Positions 13,370 through 29,869 of a stretch of DNA of 64,000 nucleotides are shown piece after piece. The position numbers and the translations under genes are program-made. The notes beneath the pieces were generated by a model that searched no databases, had not been told where the DNA came from, and saw only the letters and a list, made by a program, of their open reading frames with translations. This DNA comes from Sipunculus nudus (taxonomy: Eukaryota; Annelida; Sipuncula; Golfingiida; Sipunculidae). The stretch lies in the NCBI GenBank assembly GCA_026874595.1, contig CM049318.1:9528741-9592740 (forward strand). The letters run 5' to 3'. The stretch's first letter is position 1. Every line of letters begins with the position of its first letter.

Positions 13370-18115
<4,746 letters not shown>

Positions 18116-18175
18116 GTTTCTTTATCTTGAGTTCCCTGTCATATATAAATGGGACACTACAATAGAGTAAAAACA

Positions 18176-18188
<13 letters not shown>

Positions 18189-18214
<26 letters not shown>
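18189..18214. repeat. (TG)n microsatellite
   Basis: A run of TG dinucleotides directly follows a short TA run. Confidence 0.9.
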
Positions 18215-18282
18215 AAATTCTTAGTTATTCGGGTCTTACATTGGGGATCAAGAAAAGTGGTCGTAATTGTTGCGGGGCTTCA

Positions 18283-18285
<3 letters not shown>
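18215..18285 (-). mobile_element. single end of a pogo-like element
   Basis: The right edge, read on the - strand, is CAGTGAAGCCCCGC next to a TA. It resembles the pogo-like end CAGTGAAACCTCG at 43634. It abuts a long (TA)n array. The other end is not recognisable, so this is a truncated copy. Confidence 0.45.

Positions 18286-18357
<72 letters not shown>
18286..18357. repeat. (TA)n microsatellite
   Basis: About 72 bp of uninterrupted TA dinucleotides. Confidence 0.95.
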
Positions 18358-18359
<2 letters not shown>

Positions 18360-18360
<1 letters not shown>

Positions 18361-19187
18361 GTGCATCTTGTCCTTGGGTTATGGCGACCGTGCCCCAGAA
18401 GATCGATATAATGGACTCAAAAATCGGCTCCAGAGGTCCCTTGAAACAGTGTCTCTCTTGAGCTTTTAAACTGTATGAGCATGGTCACCTTAAAACTATC
18501 AACAGATGAGACTACGGCCCATTGACCTTATATCACATAATGAACGGAGGCATATACATGTGTAGTTTCTATTCAACATGCGTTTGTGACACAGCTTAGC
18601 CAGAACAGTTGGCTCTTAAAAATTTGTTTTGTCTTTCTAATACTAAAAAAAGCAAGAGCCACAAGGACCTAAAGCTCATCGGTTTACCTGTGATAAGACT
18701 AAAAAGGCTAGCATTGTAAAGTCAATTCCATAGGGGGTATGTAGCATCCCGGCGGGGTGACTGTTCATCGAAATGTACTGAAATTGACTTAAATGAACCA
18801 AGTAGACTGACCTTGATCAAAATTGACTATGAAATTTCACTTTTTATCCCTCAACCTATAAGGCTTAGGAGCTATTGTCGTCATCCAAGCCGTCCGTTCG
18901 TCCTCTATTTTATATATACTCGTTTGTATATTATACATATGTTGTATATATGTTTCACACTGCAAAATATCTTTTAGGGAACCAGCTAACTACCTCTGTG
19001 CTCATTAAAATGGATATCCTCTCTTAATTTTTTTTCACAGTTTAAAGAGCAGCTACCTATTCTGTCACATTTACTGTGAGACAAAAATCATTTCCCTTGA
19101 AACACCGAGCATTTTGTCCTCACCACTGAAAAATAAATTCATGAAATGATCACCAAAGCATAATGCTAATGACCTACCAACAAAAGA

Positions 19188-19190
<3 letters not shown>
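18360..19190. other. non-coding stretch
   Basis: Moderately complex sequence with no open frame of note. No repeat family was recognised with confidence. Confidence 0.35.

Positions 19191-19220
<30 letters not shown>
19191..19220. repeat. (TA)n microsatellite
   Basis: A short uninterrupted AT dinucleotide run. Confidence 0.9.
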
Positions 19221-19224
<4 letters not shown>

Positions 19225-19774
19225 AGTCTGTAATTTCAATTTTTTCTAGACCATGAATTTTTTACTATGTTTTTGCTTGTTCTGTTATTATGTTCATTGA
19301 GGTTTTTTCCTGCTGATCCATTACATGTAGACTCAGTTATTTTCTACTGATCAAGACATGACAAGTAAATAGCAACAGTATGTCATGTGAACATGTCGAA
19401 TAAAGACTTAACGTAATGTTTAAATAAACATTGATCAACCATTGATTCTTACGTTTATAATGCTAACTGTCTCTGAGCTAAAGTCATCAACTTTTGTGCG
19501 TCATCGACACAGCTTACCAGGGAATTTGTCCCAAATGCTATATAAATTGACATCCACAAAGATCCTTGACAAATCAGCATTGAAAACTGAATGAGGGGCT
19601 TTGTTATAACAAGTTGGTTGTTTTTAAGAAGGATGATAAAACACAAGTTGCCCAAGAGATGATAATTTATAGGTCATTCTTAGCAAGATCCCCAGGGGAT
19701 TTACATTTGCTCTGTGCAAAACATAATGGGTAACAATCGAAGAAATGCAGGGCAACTATCAAACAGGGATATAA

Positions 19775-19846
19775 CCGTAAGCACATTCAGTATGGGCGAT
19801 ATACCAATTAAAACTGGTATATCGCGCATACCTAACGTGCTTACGG
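19775..19846. repeat. 72-nt imperfect hairpin
   Basis: Two 32-nt arms pair with 28 matches around an 8-nt loop. The arms begin CCGTAAGCAC and end GCGATATACCA next to the loop. The size is like a microRNA precursor, but small inverted-repeat transposons also give such hairpins. Confidence 0.8.
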
Positions 19847-19869
19847 ATTCTAAGCCATTTTAGTGCTGG

Positions 19870-20100
19870 AAACGAGTGCCTGTGGTTAAGACAACTTGAC
19901 ATGTTCATATTAACACTGAAGTACAGTTTCAGTTTACAATGTCGATTTCGGTCAATTAATTTTGGTCAATATAAGAAAATGTCAGTGAATAGTCTGGCAT
20001 CCTGGGACTTCTTCAGCCCAGTGCTTCGTGGGATATTTCAATTGGTGGGTGGGGGGGGGGGGGGTGCCTATCAGAACAACAGCCAGTCTTTTCGAAAACA
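19870..20100. repeat. dispersed repeat with poly-G tract (copy related to 32.1-32.3 kb)
   Basis: The block order AAGACA(A/G)CTTGACAT, CAGTT(T/A)ACAATG, CTGGCATCC(T/C)GGG and then a poly-G run is shared with about 32110-32310, in the same orientation. Confidence 0.5.
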
Positions 20101-20824
20101 ATGACTCCGAACAAAAGTACAATTAATTACAATCAACATATTAATCCCCAGCCGAATTAAAAGAATTACTCAATCAGTCCACGGTTCCGTGTGCGTCCGA
20201 TAGTGGTTCTAAACTGTCACCAGTCGCTATTACCTACCGCTGCTAAAAGCCAATAACGGTTCATTCACTGCTGTCTTGAAATCAGTTCGGCTAAGACCAA
20301 AGAAAAGGCCTCTTGTTTTTACTTAAACCGAACTGATTGAAACAGGCCAAAGCATAGTGAATGATCGGAGCTATGACTGCTTGATAGCAGCGGACAGTAA
20401 CATCGCGTGTAGCTGTGACAACCCAATTCAGTAGGCTGGCAAGCCTACTAGATCTGGTTGTAATGGTACATGGTCGATATGATGCTACATCGCGTGGTAC
20501 CAGTCTAGGCCTGCACAAATATTCATATTCATGCTTGGCTGATTGAACGATCGAGGTCAATGCCGAAGCTTCCTTAGGATGTTACGTCCCGAACACTACA
20601 CCAATATCGTCAACAATAACAACTAACGAAGTCAATCGGTTCACCAGGTTGATGAACACTTTTTGTCAGTCCATTTCTTGATTTCACAGTTCACTCTCTC
20701 GATCTCGGCGATCCGGCAAATGCGCGTCCTTGATCTATCAACCAAGTCACTTCGTACCAAAAGAGTTCGTACGCATAAACAAGACCGTACCTTAGCGAGT
20801 TCGTGAAAGATGACGTTAGATACA

Positions 20825-20825
<1 letters not shown>

Positions 20826-20878
<53 letters not shown>

Positions 20879-20908
20879 TGAGCGTTTTGTGTGGGGGCGT
20901 ATGGGGGA

Positions 20909-20955
<47 letters not shown>

Positions 20956-20970
20956 AATATATATATATAC
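20826..20970. repeat. paired (TA)n microsatellites around a short unique spacer
   Basis: TA runs at about 20829-20874 and 20911-20951 flank a G-rich spacer of about 36 bp. The arrangement resembles remnants of an insertion at TA followed by repeat growth, but no terminal repeats were found. Confidence 0.7.
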
Positions 20971-21362
20971 TTATATATCTCAAAGGATTATGGGTGTTTT
21001 AAAAGTGGGGGAAAGCATTCTGCAAGTGTAGTGAATTTGAGAGTGTGTAAGCGCCTGAAATGGGGTTGGTGTTTATCCTTCGCACACGGTTTAGAACATT
21101 TCGAAAAAAAAATGAAACATAAAATATGCATTTTCAGTGCAGTATTTTGAGCAGTGTCCAGCTTTTTATCACATGCTGCACCACACAAAGACATTACCAA
21201 ATATCACATATTGAATTTACAGAATCATGTGCCAAATTTATAATGTTCATACCCTAATAATCCTTTTTCATACCTTTTTTTTAAAAACTGCATATACATT
21301 ATTGGGTTTTGAATTTTACTCAAAACCATGCATAATCGTGCATGGTTACCAATGGACCATGA

Positions 21363-21365
<3 letters not shown>

Positions 21366-21420
<55 letters not shown>
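21366..21420. repeat. (TA)n microsatellite
   Basis: An uninterrupted TA run of about 53 bp. Confidence 0.95.
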
Positions 21421-21425
<5 letters not shown>

Positions 21426-21871
21426 AGGCCCACAGAGAGGCTAGGGATATAACATTTTCAGACTCATATAAAGTTTCAGTTTTAATTATCAAATCAATAT
21501 TATCATGATCAATTATTTTACAGAAAACTGGCCTACAAATACACATTGAGCAAAAACATGGTTAAATTCCAAAGCAGACCCCTCTATCAGTTTATCTGTT
21601 TAAAAATCAAGCATACAAGTATATTTCCAACCATTCTAACTAAAACGGTTTGCCTTACATTTATTTACCTTACCAATAAAGATTACACATATTTTCCTAA
21701 CCAAACCCAATCAAGAGATGAAGTTCCAGTTGTTTTCATGTGAGGCATGTAGACTGAGAAGAAATACAATGTATTTTCCATGCAAATTGATGGAATTTAC
21801 ATAATTTCTCAAAGAAAGGTCACACTGACCACATCCTTTGGGCCAATATATATATTATTATACATATAAAT

Positions 21872-21902
<31 letters not shown>

Positions 21903-22329
21903 TGTATATATATTGTATATTTATTACACAGGCGGCGAAACCAAATATTGGACGGCAAAATAGTAGACCAATATAATTTATAGAGCATTGACATCGCTGC
22001 ATTTATCGGGGATGGTTTATTACGTTTATTATCATGTAATAGTTTCTGTGATTCTCTCTCGAGTGAATTTATTACTTATTAAATAGCTGATTAAAAGAAA
22101 ACTGGCATGCCCCCAAACTTTTTTTATTATTAACATATGATACAAATACAATAACAAACATAGTAGACATAATTGAACATTATCATACAATGTATATAAA
22201 GCAAACATGCATACATGTATATATTCACACTTAGGTTGACACACACTAACCGGATTAAAAAAAAAAAAACAAATACAGACAGGGTACATTATAAACATAT
22301 TGAAATAATGTTGGTAAATTTTTTTTTGG

Positions 22330-24121
22330 TTAGTGTTTTAAGGTTTTATTTCAGCAATGGTTTTCTTTAAAATATTTATTTTTCAATCGTTTCCTCTTCT
22401 CGTCATGCATAACTATTTCGCCTTTTGCTCTAGCTATGTTTTGTTCTATTTTATATAACGGTAATACGTAGTTTGTATACATACAGAAAGTTGGATTTTT
22501 TCTCTTTACATATACATGTGTATATGAAATGATTGTTACTAAAATATCAAAAAGGGTGTTGTTAGTGGTGTTCATAAATAGAAAAGACTCTGTGAAATTG
22601 CTCATGTGTGCATTTAAGCCTATGTCTCTCAACCCATTTTTTAAAATCAGATATTAGGCTTTATGTTATTTCTCAGTGATAAAATATATATGAAAATGTC
22701 CCTCTGTCTTTTTATTTGCAAAATATGCACAGTATGTGTCGCGTTTTTTTATTTATAGAGGAAATGGTTCAGAGGTAAATCCTATGCAGTATTGAAAACT
22801 GAAAGGTTCCTAGCTTCTCAGAAATAGTGATACAGGTTATAATTTTGAAGGCTTTATGTATGATTTCATTGTTTTATACTTCGAACTTTCTGGTCCACTT
22901 TTCCATTGGTTGGACTGGCAAAATATAGAGATGAATTATTAAATCGCTGTAGGTGTAACGTGAAGTGTTTTCCATTTTAAAGATTTTTTCAACCCTATGT
23001 TCTTGCAGTTGGACGCTTGGGTTGTTCTTTATATCTTTTTCCCCCAAGTTTCTGGGATTGCATGCAGCAGCCTCGTGTAATATATAAAGTTTTCACTGAC
23101 TTATGGTTGTTAATTGCTTATTAATGCTTATTAATTCTTCAAAGTTTAGAATGTTACTTTGTTTCTCACATTTTTAGTGATATTTGAAATTGTTTTGACC
23201 CCTGCCATATATAATCTATTATAAAATATTACTGTTATTAAGTTTAATGTGAGAGTTAAACCACGAAGTTTGTGACTGAATTTCACTTGTAGAAACTATC
23301 TTAGTGTAATTGTAATTACACCAGTATTGTATTACTTCTTTCCAGAATCGATCACAAGAGACACTCAAATCTTTTATATCGTTCACTCTTAAATTCCTTT
23401 TAAATATATAGGTAATGGATATTTAAAAATTATACATTAATAATCTATCTCCAACCATTTTCAGCTGAGCCACTAAGAAAATGTTTAACCCATGAAATTT
23501 TTAGAGATTGTAATTTAGCTTGAAGAATTATCATATTTAAACCTTCCTCTCAACCTTGTGTAGTTAGTTATTCCTTATAAATTTAGATATTAATCTTTCA
23601 ACATCTTTAATATAAGTTTTTGATGGTTCATGATAAGAAGTAATAAATATATGAGTTGTGAAATAATATATGTAAGGTCATCCTTCCAGAGAAGGACAAA
23701 ATTCTGTGTCTCAAGATATTTATAATATTTAAAAATTTACTGAGGATTTCTTTATAGTTAGTTTCTATAATTTTTTTTTCAATTCCGGATGAATTGAGTT
23801 TCCTAATATGTTTAATGGATTGGTACATCAACAAAGACCCAAGTCTTTAAATTGTGCCTGATTATAAAATTATTCTGTTATTGGCATTATTGTTGTTTTT
23901 TCTATGTTCACTTTAAGACCTGATATTTGTTGAAACATTTTAAATACATTCAAGACTTCTTTGATTGACATTAGTCCTCCCTTAAGAGTTAAAACAGTGT
24001 CATCCGCATACTGAATAATTTTGTGTTCCTTCTGATCGACTATTACTTTTATTTTATTCCTTATTTCATTTGCTAGTATTTCTGCTGTCAGGATGAATTA
24101 ATATGGTGAGAGGGGCATCCC
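22330..24121 (-). mobile_element. 5'-truncated L1/Tx1-like LINE, RT to C-terminus, decayed
   Basis: On the - strand, conceptual translation in broken frames gives the RT region: GCP at about 24110, then YADDT at about 24000, then SGLKVN and downstream L1-type blocks such as LKISWVK. The region ends in an open C-terminal segment at 22632-22351 containing KNPTFCMYTNYVLPLYKIEQ. The stop is followed by an A-rich tail on the - strand (poly-T at 22319-22327). The endonuclease part is absent. Several stops and frame shifts show it is inactive. Confidence 0.65.
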
Positions 24122-24419
24122 TATGTAACCCCTTCTTTTATGCAGCATACAACATACAAACAGACAATTTATACATAGCATATGTTTGACAAACATCACT
24201 ATAGAAACATAATGAAATACATATACAAACTTGCGTCACGCATCATGTGTCTTTGTCAACGCTAACCTATTCAAAATATTTTACTTCATATGTATATTAC
24301 ATATCTACATATACTTGACCGGTTACATTAAAACAAAACCCATAAGACGACAAGTAACATACACCAACACCATTCACAAAAGATATCCTACTCAAGAAAC
24401 AAAATGATGTAAATATATG

Positions 24420-26720
24420 CGATGATCAGTTTAGTAGAGAGAGGATTTTTTTTTTCTGATGGGTGTTTAATGCATTTCTGTTATTTGCTATTTTATACTC
24501 TTTTTTCAATTTGTATTAGTTTTGATCTAAATATACTAAACTTCAAAACCTCGTCTACTTTTGTGTCGAAGACCACATATTTATAAATAAGCAAGATTTA
24601 GTTGATAAAAAATTCAATGGAAAATCTGCTGTCATGCAGAGCACTATTTCCCCAGAATTTTCCCTCCGGCAATTCAATACGACACTTCCCCGCCCATTGG
24701 TGTATTCGGCGATACAATAGTGTTGTATCTTTACAGAACATGAATAAGTGCTCTATACTTTCTGAATATAATTTACAAAATTTGGATTTGGGGTAAAGTA
24801 ATTATATTCCATTTATGGAGTTTTTGGTTCACATCAAGAAAATAATGTAATATTTTGAACTGAAATTCTCGCAGTTTAGTATCTAGGGTAGTTTTATCAA
24901 CAGACATATACAAAGCTGACCAATCAATAATGTTACCGTGAATATACAGTGATCTATACAATTTTAGTTGACCTGTTGGCACTCATTGCTTTTTCCTTCA
25001 AAATTACATTATAAATATATTTTGAAGTTAGAGTAGTCAGCAGTCTTTCTTCTTTTCAAAATGAACAAGGCCTTTTTATCCAGAGAAGGAGTTTCATTGT
25101 TTGAGCTTTTTGAGATTGCATGAACTATACCAAGCCATTCTAAATATTACCTGAATATTACTAAATATTAACCTTTTTGAACGTATTTTGTCCCTGAATT
25201 CTTTTAATATTCCAGTTGTATGTAAATATATCAGATGCTCTTATATAACCTAGATTTGCAAAACTTTTGTTGTATGTAGAAATACTACCTATCTGAACGT
25301 GTATGTTATTCCACAGATGCTGATTTAATGTTAATTCATGTGTGTCTGGTTTATTACAAACTGTGTCGGCCCAGTGACATAATCCCACCTTATAAAATTC
25401 TGGTAATTTATATGTAATACATCGCTTATTTAAATTTGATCATATCATAGCTGTAACTCCAATGATTGGCTTATCAGACTTGGCTTAAGCTGTATATAAA
25501 TTTGAATAAAATTGTAAAACCTCTTTGGGTTCTATTATTATTCTACCTAGTTTTATTATGGATTTTCGATCATAGTTTCTTTTATCTAAGATAAGAAAAT
25601 ATTTAGCAGGTTTGTCCCCCCTCTCAATACCAGGTGCTTCTACATCTTATAATTGCTCCTCTTGTTTTCCCTTCAATAAACTCTTCATGGTTATTAACTG
25701 CAACTTCTTAATTTTCTTTGTCTTTAGTATCACCTGTTGTGTTATATATAGTCTGTAGTTGATGAATTAACCATTCTGAATGTTTAATTTGTTGTTTTTG
25801 TAAATTGGTCTTGTAGGCTGCATATGCAATAGATTCTCCACTTATCTGACATTAAAAGTATCCCTCATTAATGATGGATTTGTTCCTTCGTTAATGTTAA
25901 TGTTATCTTTTATTAACTATTTAATTTTGGAGATATAACACAGATCCTTCAATAACGAACGATTTAATTTCCAGAAACCTGGTCAATTCTTTTGTTCTGT
26001 TATTGCCATGTTTATTGTAATTAACGGATGGACATTTCTATACCCAGCTTCAATGTCAGATAGGTTTATACAACTTATTAGGCTATCATTTAATAAAAAA
26101 GTCAAGTCTACACAATACCGAATTAGGAAGATATCTATGCCAGGTATATTCTAAATGGTTTGGATGTTGTAATCTCCAGATATCAGATAACTGTTCTAAT
26201 TCAACCCAATGGCTTATCGCTTGTCTATTTTTCATGTGATTTTTAAAATGCCCATCCTTTTTATCTAAGTTAGGATAAGAGTTAATTAAAATTTACATCT
26301 GTTATTAAATTACCTGTGCAGTTGGTGTTGATATCATTAATAAGTTCCTCAAAGAAGCTAGGTTCATCCTTTTTTGGTGTATATACGTTAACAAAGGTTA
26401 TATTATGTTGGCCTATTCTTGTATTAATAATTATATATCTTCCATGATAACCCCTTCTTACACCTTTTATCTATAAGACAGTTTTGTTTTGTTTTTTTTT
26501 TATTATTGTACATACCCCTCTTGCTTGGTTAGTGCCATGGCTAAAATATATATGATGCCCTCATTCTGATTTCCATTAGTTTTCACATTTTGAAGTACTA
26601 TGAGTCTCTTGTTAAATATATAATGATGCATTCTTGTTTAACCAATGAAAAATGTATCTTCTTTTAGAATAACTGGCCAGTCCTCTTGCATTCAATGATA
26701 CTATCTGACAAGTATTAGAC
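24420..26720 (-). mobile_element. L1/Tx1-like LINE with endonuclease and C-terminal parts but no RT core
   Basis: On the - strand, an AP-endonuclease-like segment (NVYTPKKDEPSFFEELI at about 26400-26340, then DIWRLQHPNHLEYTWHRYLP) is followed by pre-RT L1-type sequence (ESIAYAAYKTNLQ, then KPAKYFLILDKRN). The C-terminal blocks follow (LTLNQHLWNN, LREFQFKILHYF, ESIEHLFMFCKD). The RT core expected between about 25560 and 25440 is missing, so this copy has an internal deletion. It lies in the same orientation as the RT-containing fragment at 22.3-24.1 kb. Many stops are present. Confidence 0.6.
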
Positions 26721-26929
26721 ATATATATACTATGTTAATTATTTTTTTACAAAATATTTAAAAAAATACATCCATACAATTTTGTTCATTAATGTACCCA
26801 CATTACATATAACAACTATAAAAAACATACAGAAAATAACAAAAGTTACTAAGTAAGTATATAACAGATACGTGACCTGACAACACGCTTCCAAGTTATA
26901 ATATGTAGTAAGTTCTGATACATCTTGCA

Positions 26930-27870
26930 ATGGAAAGAATATCTATCAAAGGCTGACTACTATTCACCAGAGCTCTTTATTATGTTTAAAGTCATTAAAA
27001 ATTAATTTTTAACAATAAAGAAAGTAATCTAACACCGTTTTAAATATTTAGTTAGACCTAATCGATACAGCAGTCCTGCTGAGATGCTTAATATGTCATG
27101 TCTTGTGACCTCTAACCTAATTGATATACATGAATTTTGCTGAGACTTTAGATCACGTGACATCTGTATTGGTAAATATATATAATGAGTTAAATAGAAT
27201 AAACTATCAGATGTTTGTTTATCATGGTGCCATCAGAATCTGTTTACCTCTGACCCCATTAAATGATCGTGGAATTATATTAGTTCAATTAGATTTGATT
27301 TTGATTAGAGTCTACAATATTTTTTATAATTTATTGCGATTACACAAGTCCTTTAATGACCTCTGGCCTCCTTAATTATGAATGCATTTCCTGGCCTTTA
27401 ATTGACTTCGGCAAAATAATCTGTTGGTAAAATGTTATGGAGTTAGTGAAGTTCTATCATATCAAGTAAATTATGGCTGTGATATTACAAGATTAGCAGG
27501 CCCTAAAAGTAGCCTGGTGTCCTCTGGCCTTATTAAATATTCACATTTTCTGAGAATTAAATTCGGGGGAAAAACTCTGTTGTTTAACATTTATAACTTT
27601 CATGAAAATTTATATTTGAAAAGATGTTTGGCGAGGCATCTCAGTGCCACGAAAGTTTAATGACTTCTGCACTCATTATGTGCATGGATTTTCATTAATT
27701 TGTATAATGTTCCCATCAGTTACATTGATGGCCTCACAAAGTAGCTTGGTGACCTGTGAACTCACGAGGAATAAGTTTATTTTGCCCATAATCAAACTCT
27801 GTTGGTAAGAAGTTATGATATTTTTTGTGAAAATCTGTCAGCTCCCTATAAAGTTATCGCTGTAACACTA
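26930..27870. repeat. diverged long tandem repeat
   Basis: Blocks such as CTGTTGGTAA, AAGTTATGAT-like and TGACCTCTGG-like recur at several-hundred-bp intervals (for example at about 27421 and 27800) with considerable divergence. The open frames inside look incidental. Confidence 0.3.
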
Positions 27871-27900
27871 AAGTTATCAATAGAACAGTTAGCAGTAATA

Positions 27901-27944
27901 CGAGCCGACATTTGCAAAAACTTAAAAAAACAAATGTCGGCTCG
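27901..27944. repeat. perfect 14-bp inverted repeat
   Basis: CGAGCCGACATTTG at 27901-27914 and its exact reverse complement at 27931-27944 are separated by a 16-nt A-rich loop. Confidence 0.9.
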
Positions 27945-28309
27945 CAGTTCCTAAAACTGATACAACACACTTCTCACGGGATAAAAAACTACACAAAATC
28001 ATTAACAAAAAATACAACCCAAATCAGCTACAGTTGCATGAGAAATCTGATGCAAATAATAACAGCCAAAAACAAAAAACAAAAAAAAAGAAAACATCAC
28101 TGCAAAAAACAACCAAGAAACCAGCAAAAAAAAAAACCTGCAACTGTAGGGTGAAATACAGGTCCTTCAGACGAGAATTGCTTTGCTAAAAATATTGTCA
28201 ACAAAACGGCGGTCAAGACCGTACATCACACTGCTAAATACATGGGATTAATAAGGGGCCCATTCAAGACCCGGTACAAAAACAACAACACATCATTCCG
28301 CAACGAACC

Positions 28310-28670
28310 TCACATCTCTAACTTCTAAAAATTATGCAACATTTTCTTAATTTCTTGCATGCAAGTCTGAAATATATAGAGGATTATATAAAAGGCTCTC
28401 CTGAAGTATATCAACAGGCTTTTACGGAGGTTTTCCTTTAATTTTCCAAGGGAACAAAGTCCCAGGGTACCAGGTTTAGGTCCGGTAATGTAACTGAAGA
28501 ACATCTAATTGTATGTTGAATTTGGGGTTCGTAGTTTTGAACAGTTTCCCTGTTAAACGACGGACGGCCTGCTTTGCAGGCAGATGACGAACAAACGATC
28601 TTCAATAAAGTCCAGATGACTTATAGTATCGAATAACACGTTTACAGGAACAAACCTACACTGTTATAAA
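28310..28670. repeat. dispersed repeat copy D
   Basis: It shares TTATGCAA, TTTCTTG(C/T)ATG, TTTTCCAAGGGAAC(A/G)AAGTC and AACGACGGACGGCCT with 33480-33800 in the same order and orientation. Confidence 0.65.
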
Positions 28671-28730
28671 CTGACTGTAAAATAACTGTCAACTGGTGTG
28701 CCAGTGAATTTAACTTTAAATTTGAGGAGG

Positions 28731-28870
28731 ACCGTGAATTGCATTTCAATGTTATGTTGCGTAAATTTAACTGTAAACTTACTATCTACCGTGATTTGCA
28801 TTTGAATGTAAAGTTGCAGGAATGGAACTTTAACGCACGACCTACCGTGATTTGCATTAAATTATAATTT
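28731..28870. repeat. ~57-bp tandem repeat, about 2.3 units
   Basis: ACCGTGA(A/T)TTGCATT recurs at 28731, 28788 and 28844. Confidence 0.7.
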
Positions 28871-29364
28871 CATGGGCATATACATGGGAAATTAAGCATA
28901 TCCTTGATAAACTTCTGATTTTATATTTATTGAACTCTAAAATCGTGTATGTTGTTCATGGATGATTACTGTGAAGCCCATACATTTATAGCTGTTATCA
29001 ACTCTTTAATATTTGTTTAACTTTATTTTACATGCTATAGCACTAAAAAAAGAATTGGCTGAAATATTAGGTACATAATGAGTCATAATGAATAATGAAG
29101 GCATAGACAACGGACCAGGCATTGAAATTATGTAATTGGACAAACTGTAAATTTAGTTTATACAGTATATTTTACCCATACAATTTTCGTGGTCTGAAAA
29201 GACTGTAACTGATAATGGGAATATAAATATTGCTTTTCTATGACCGGAATATTAATTTATGAAAGGGTAATAAGAAATAAAACATTTTAAAGTACATCTA
29301 AAGAGAAAGATTGATATGCATACATATGTTACATTCAACCATATATAGCTGCAAAGCGTAAATG

Positions 29365-29370
<6 letters not shown>

Positions 29371-29406
<36 letters not shown>
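29371..29406. repeat. (TA)n microsatellite
   Basis: An uninterrupted TA run. Confidence 0.9.
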
Positions 29407-29410
<4 letters not shown>

Positions 29411-29730
29411 TTATATATAACAGGAAAACTGCGTTGCAATAACGCAATAATTTACAAACGATAAACAAATAAACACAATGAGTGGTTACCTATCACCTAT
29501 AACTGTCACATATGATATAGTGCAATTCAATACCTGCTGTGTTATCTTTTCAGCCAGGATACAAACAAGTGGCTTTTGATGTTTTGCTGGAGATACATAT
29601 ACACGATCATATGCTAGAGACCATCAATACTATAAATAAATAGTATATATTAACCTTGTTGTGTGGATAATTTTCAGCTTAACATGTCTAATTCACTTCT
29701 GAAGTCTCCAAGACACCGAGATTGTTGAAG

Positions 29731-29731
29731 G

Positions 29732-29794
<63 letters not shown>
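29731..29794. repeat. (TA)n microsatellite
   Basis: A TA run with one ACA interruption near its start. Confidence 0.9.
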
Positions 29795-29797
<3 letters not shown>

Positions 29798-29869
29798 CTC
29801 CAGATACAACATGGACCACCTGACAAAAATATAAGCACGAATACACAATTGAGCCGATTTCGATAATAT

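Noticed and set aside
18149-18461. Open frames made of Tyr-Ile repeats here and at 20.7-21.5 and 43.7 kb
   Set aside because: They are translations of (TA)n microsatellites.
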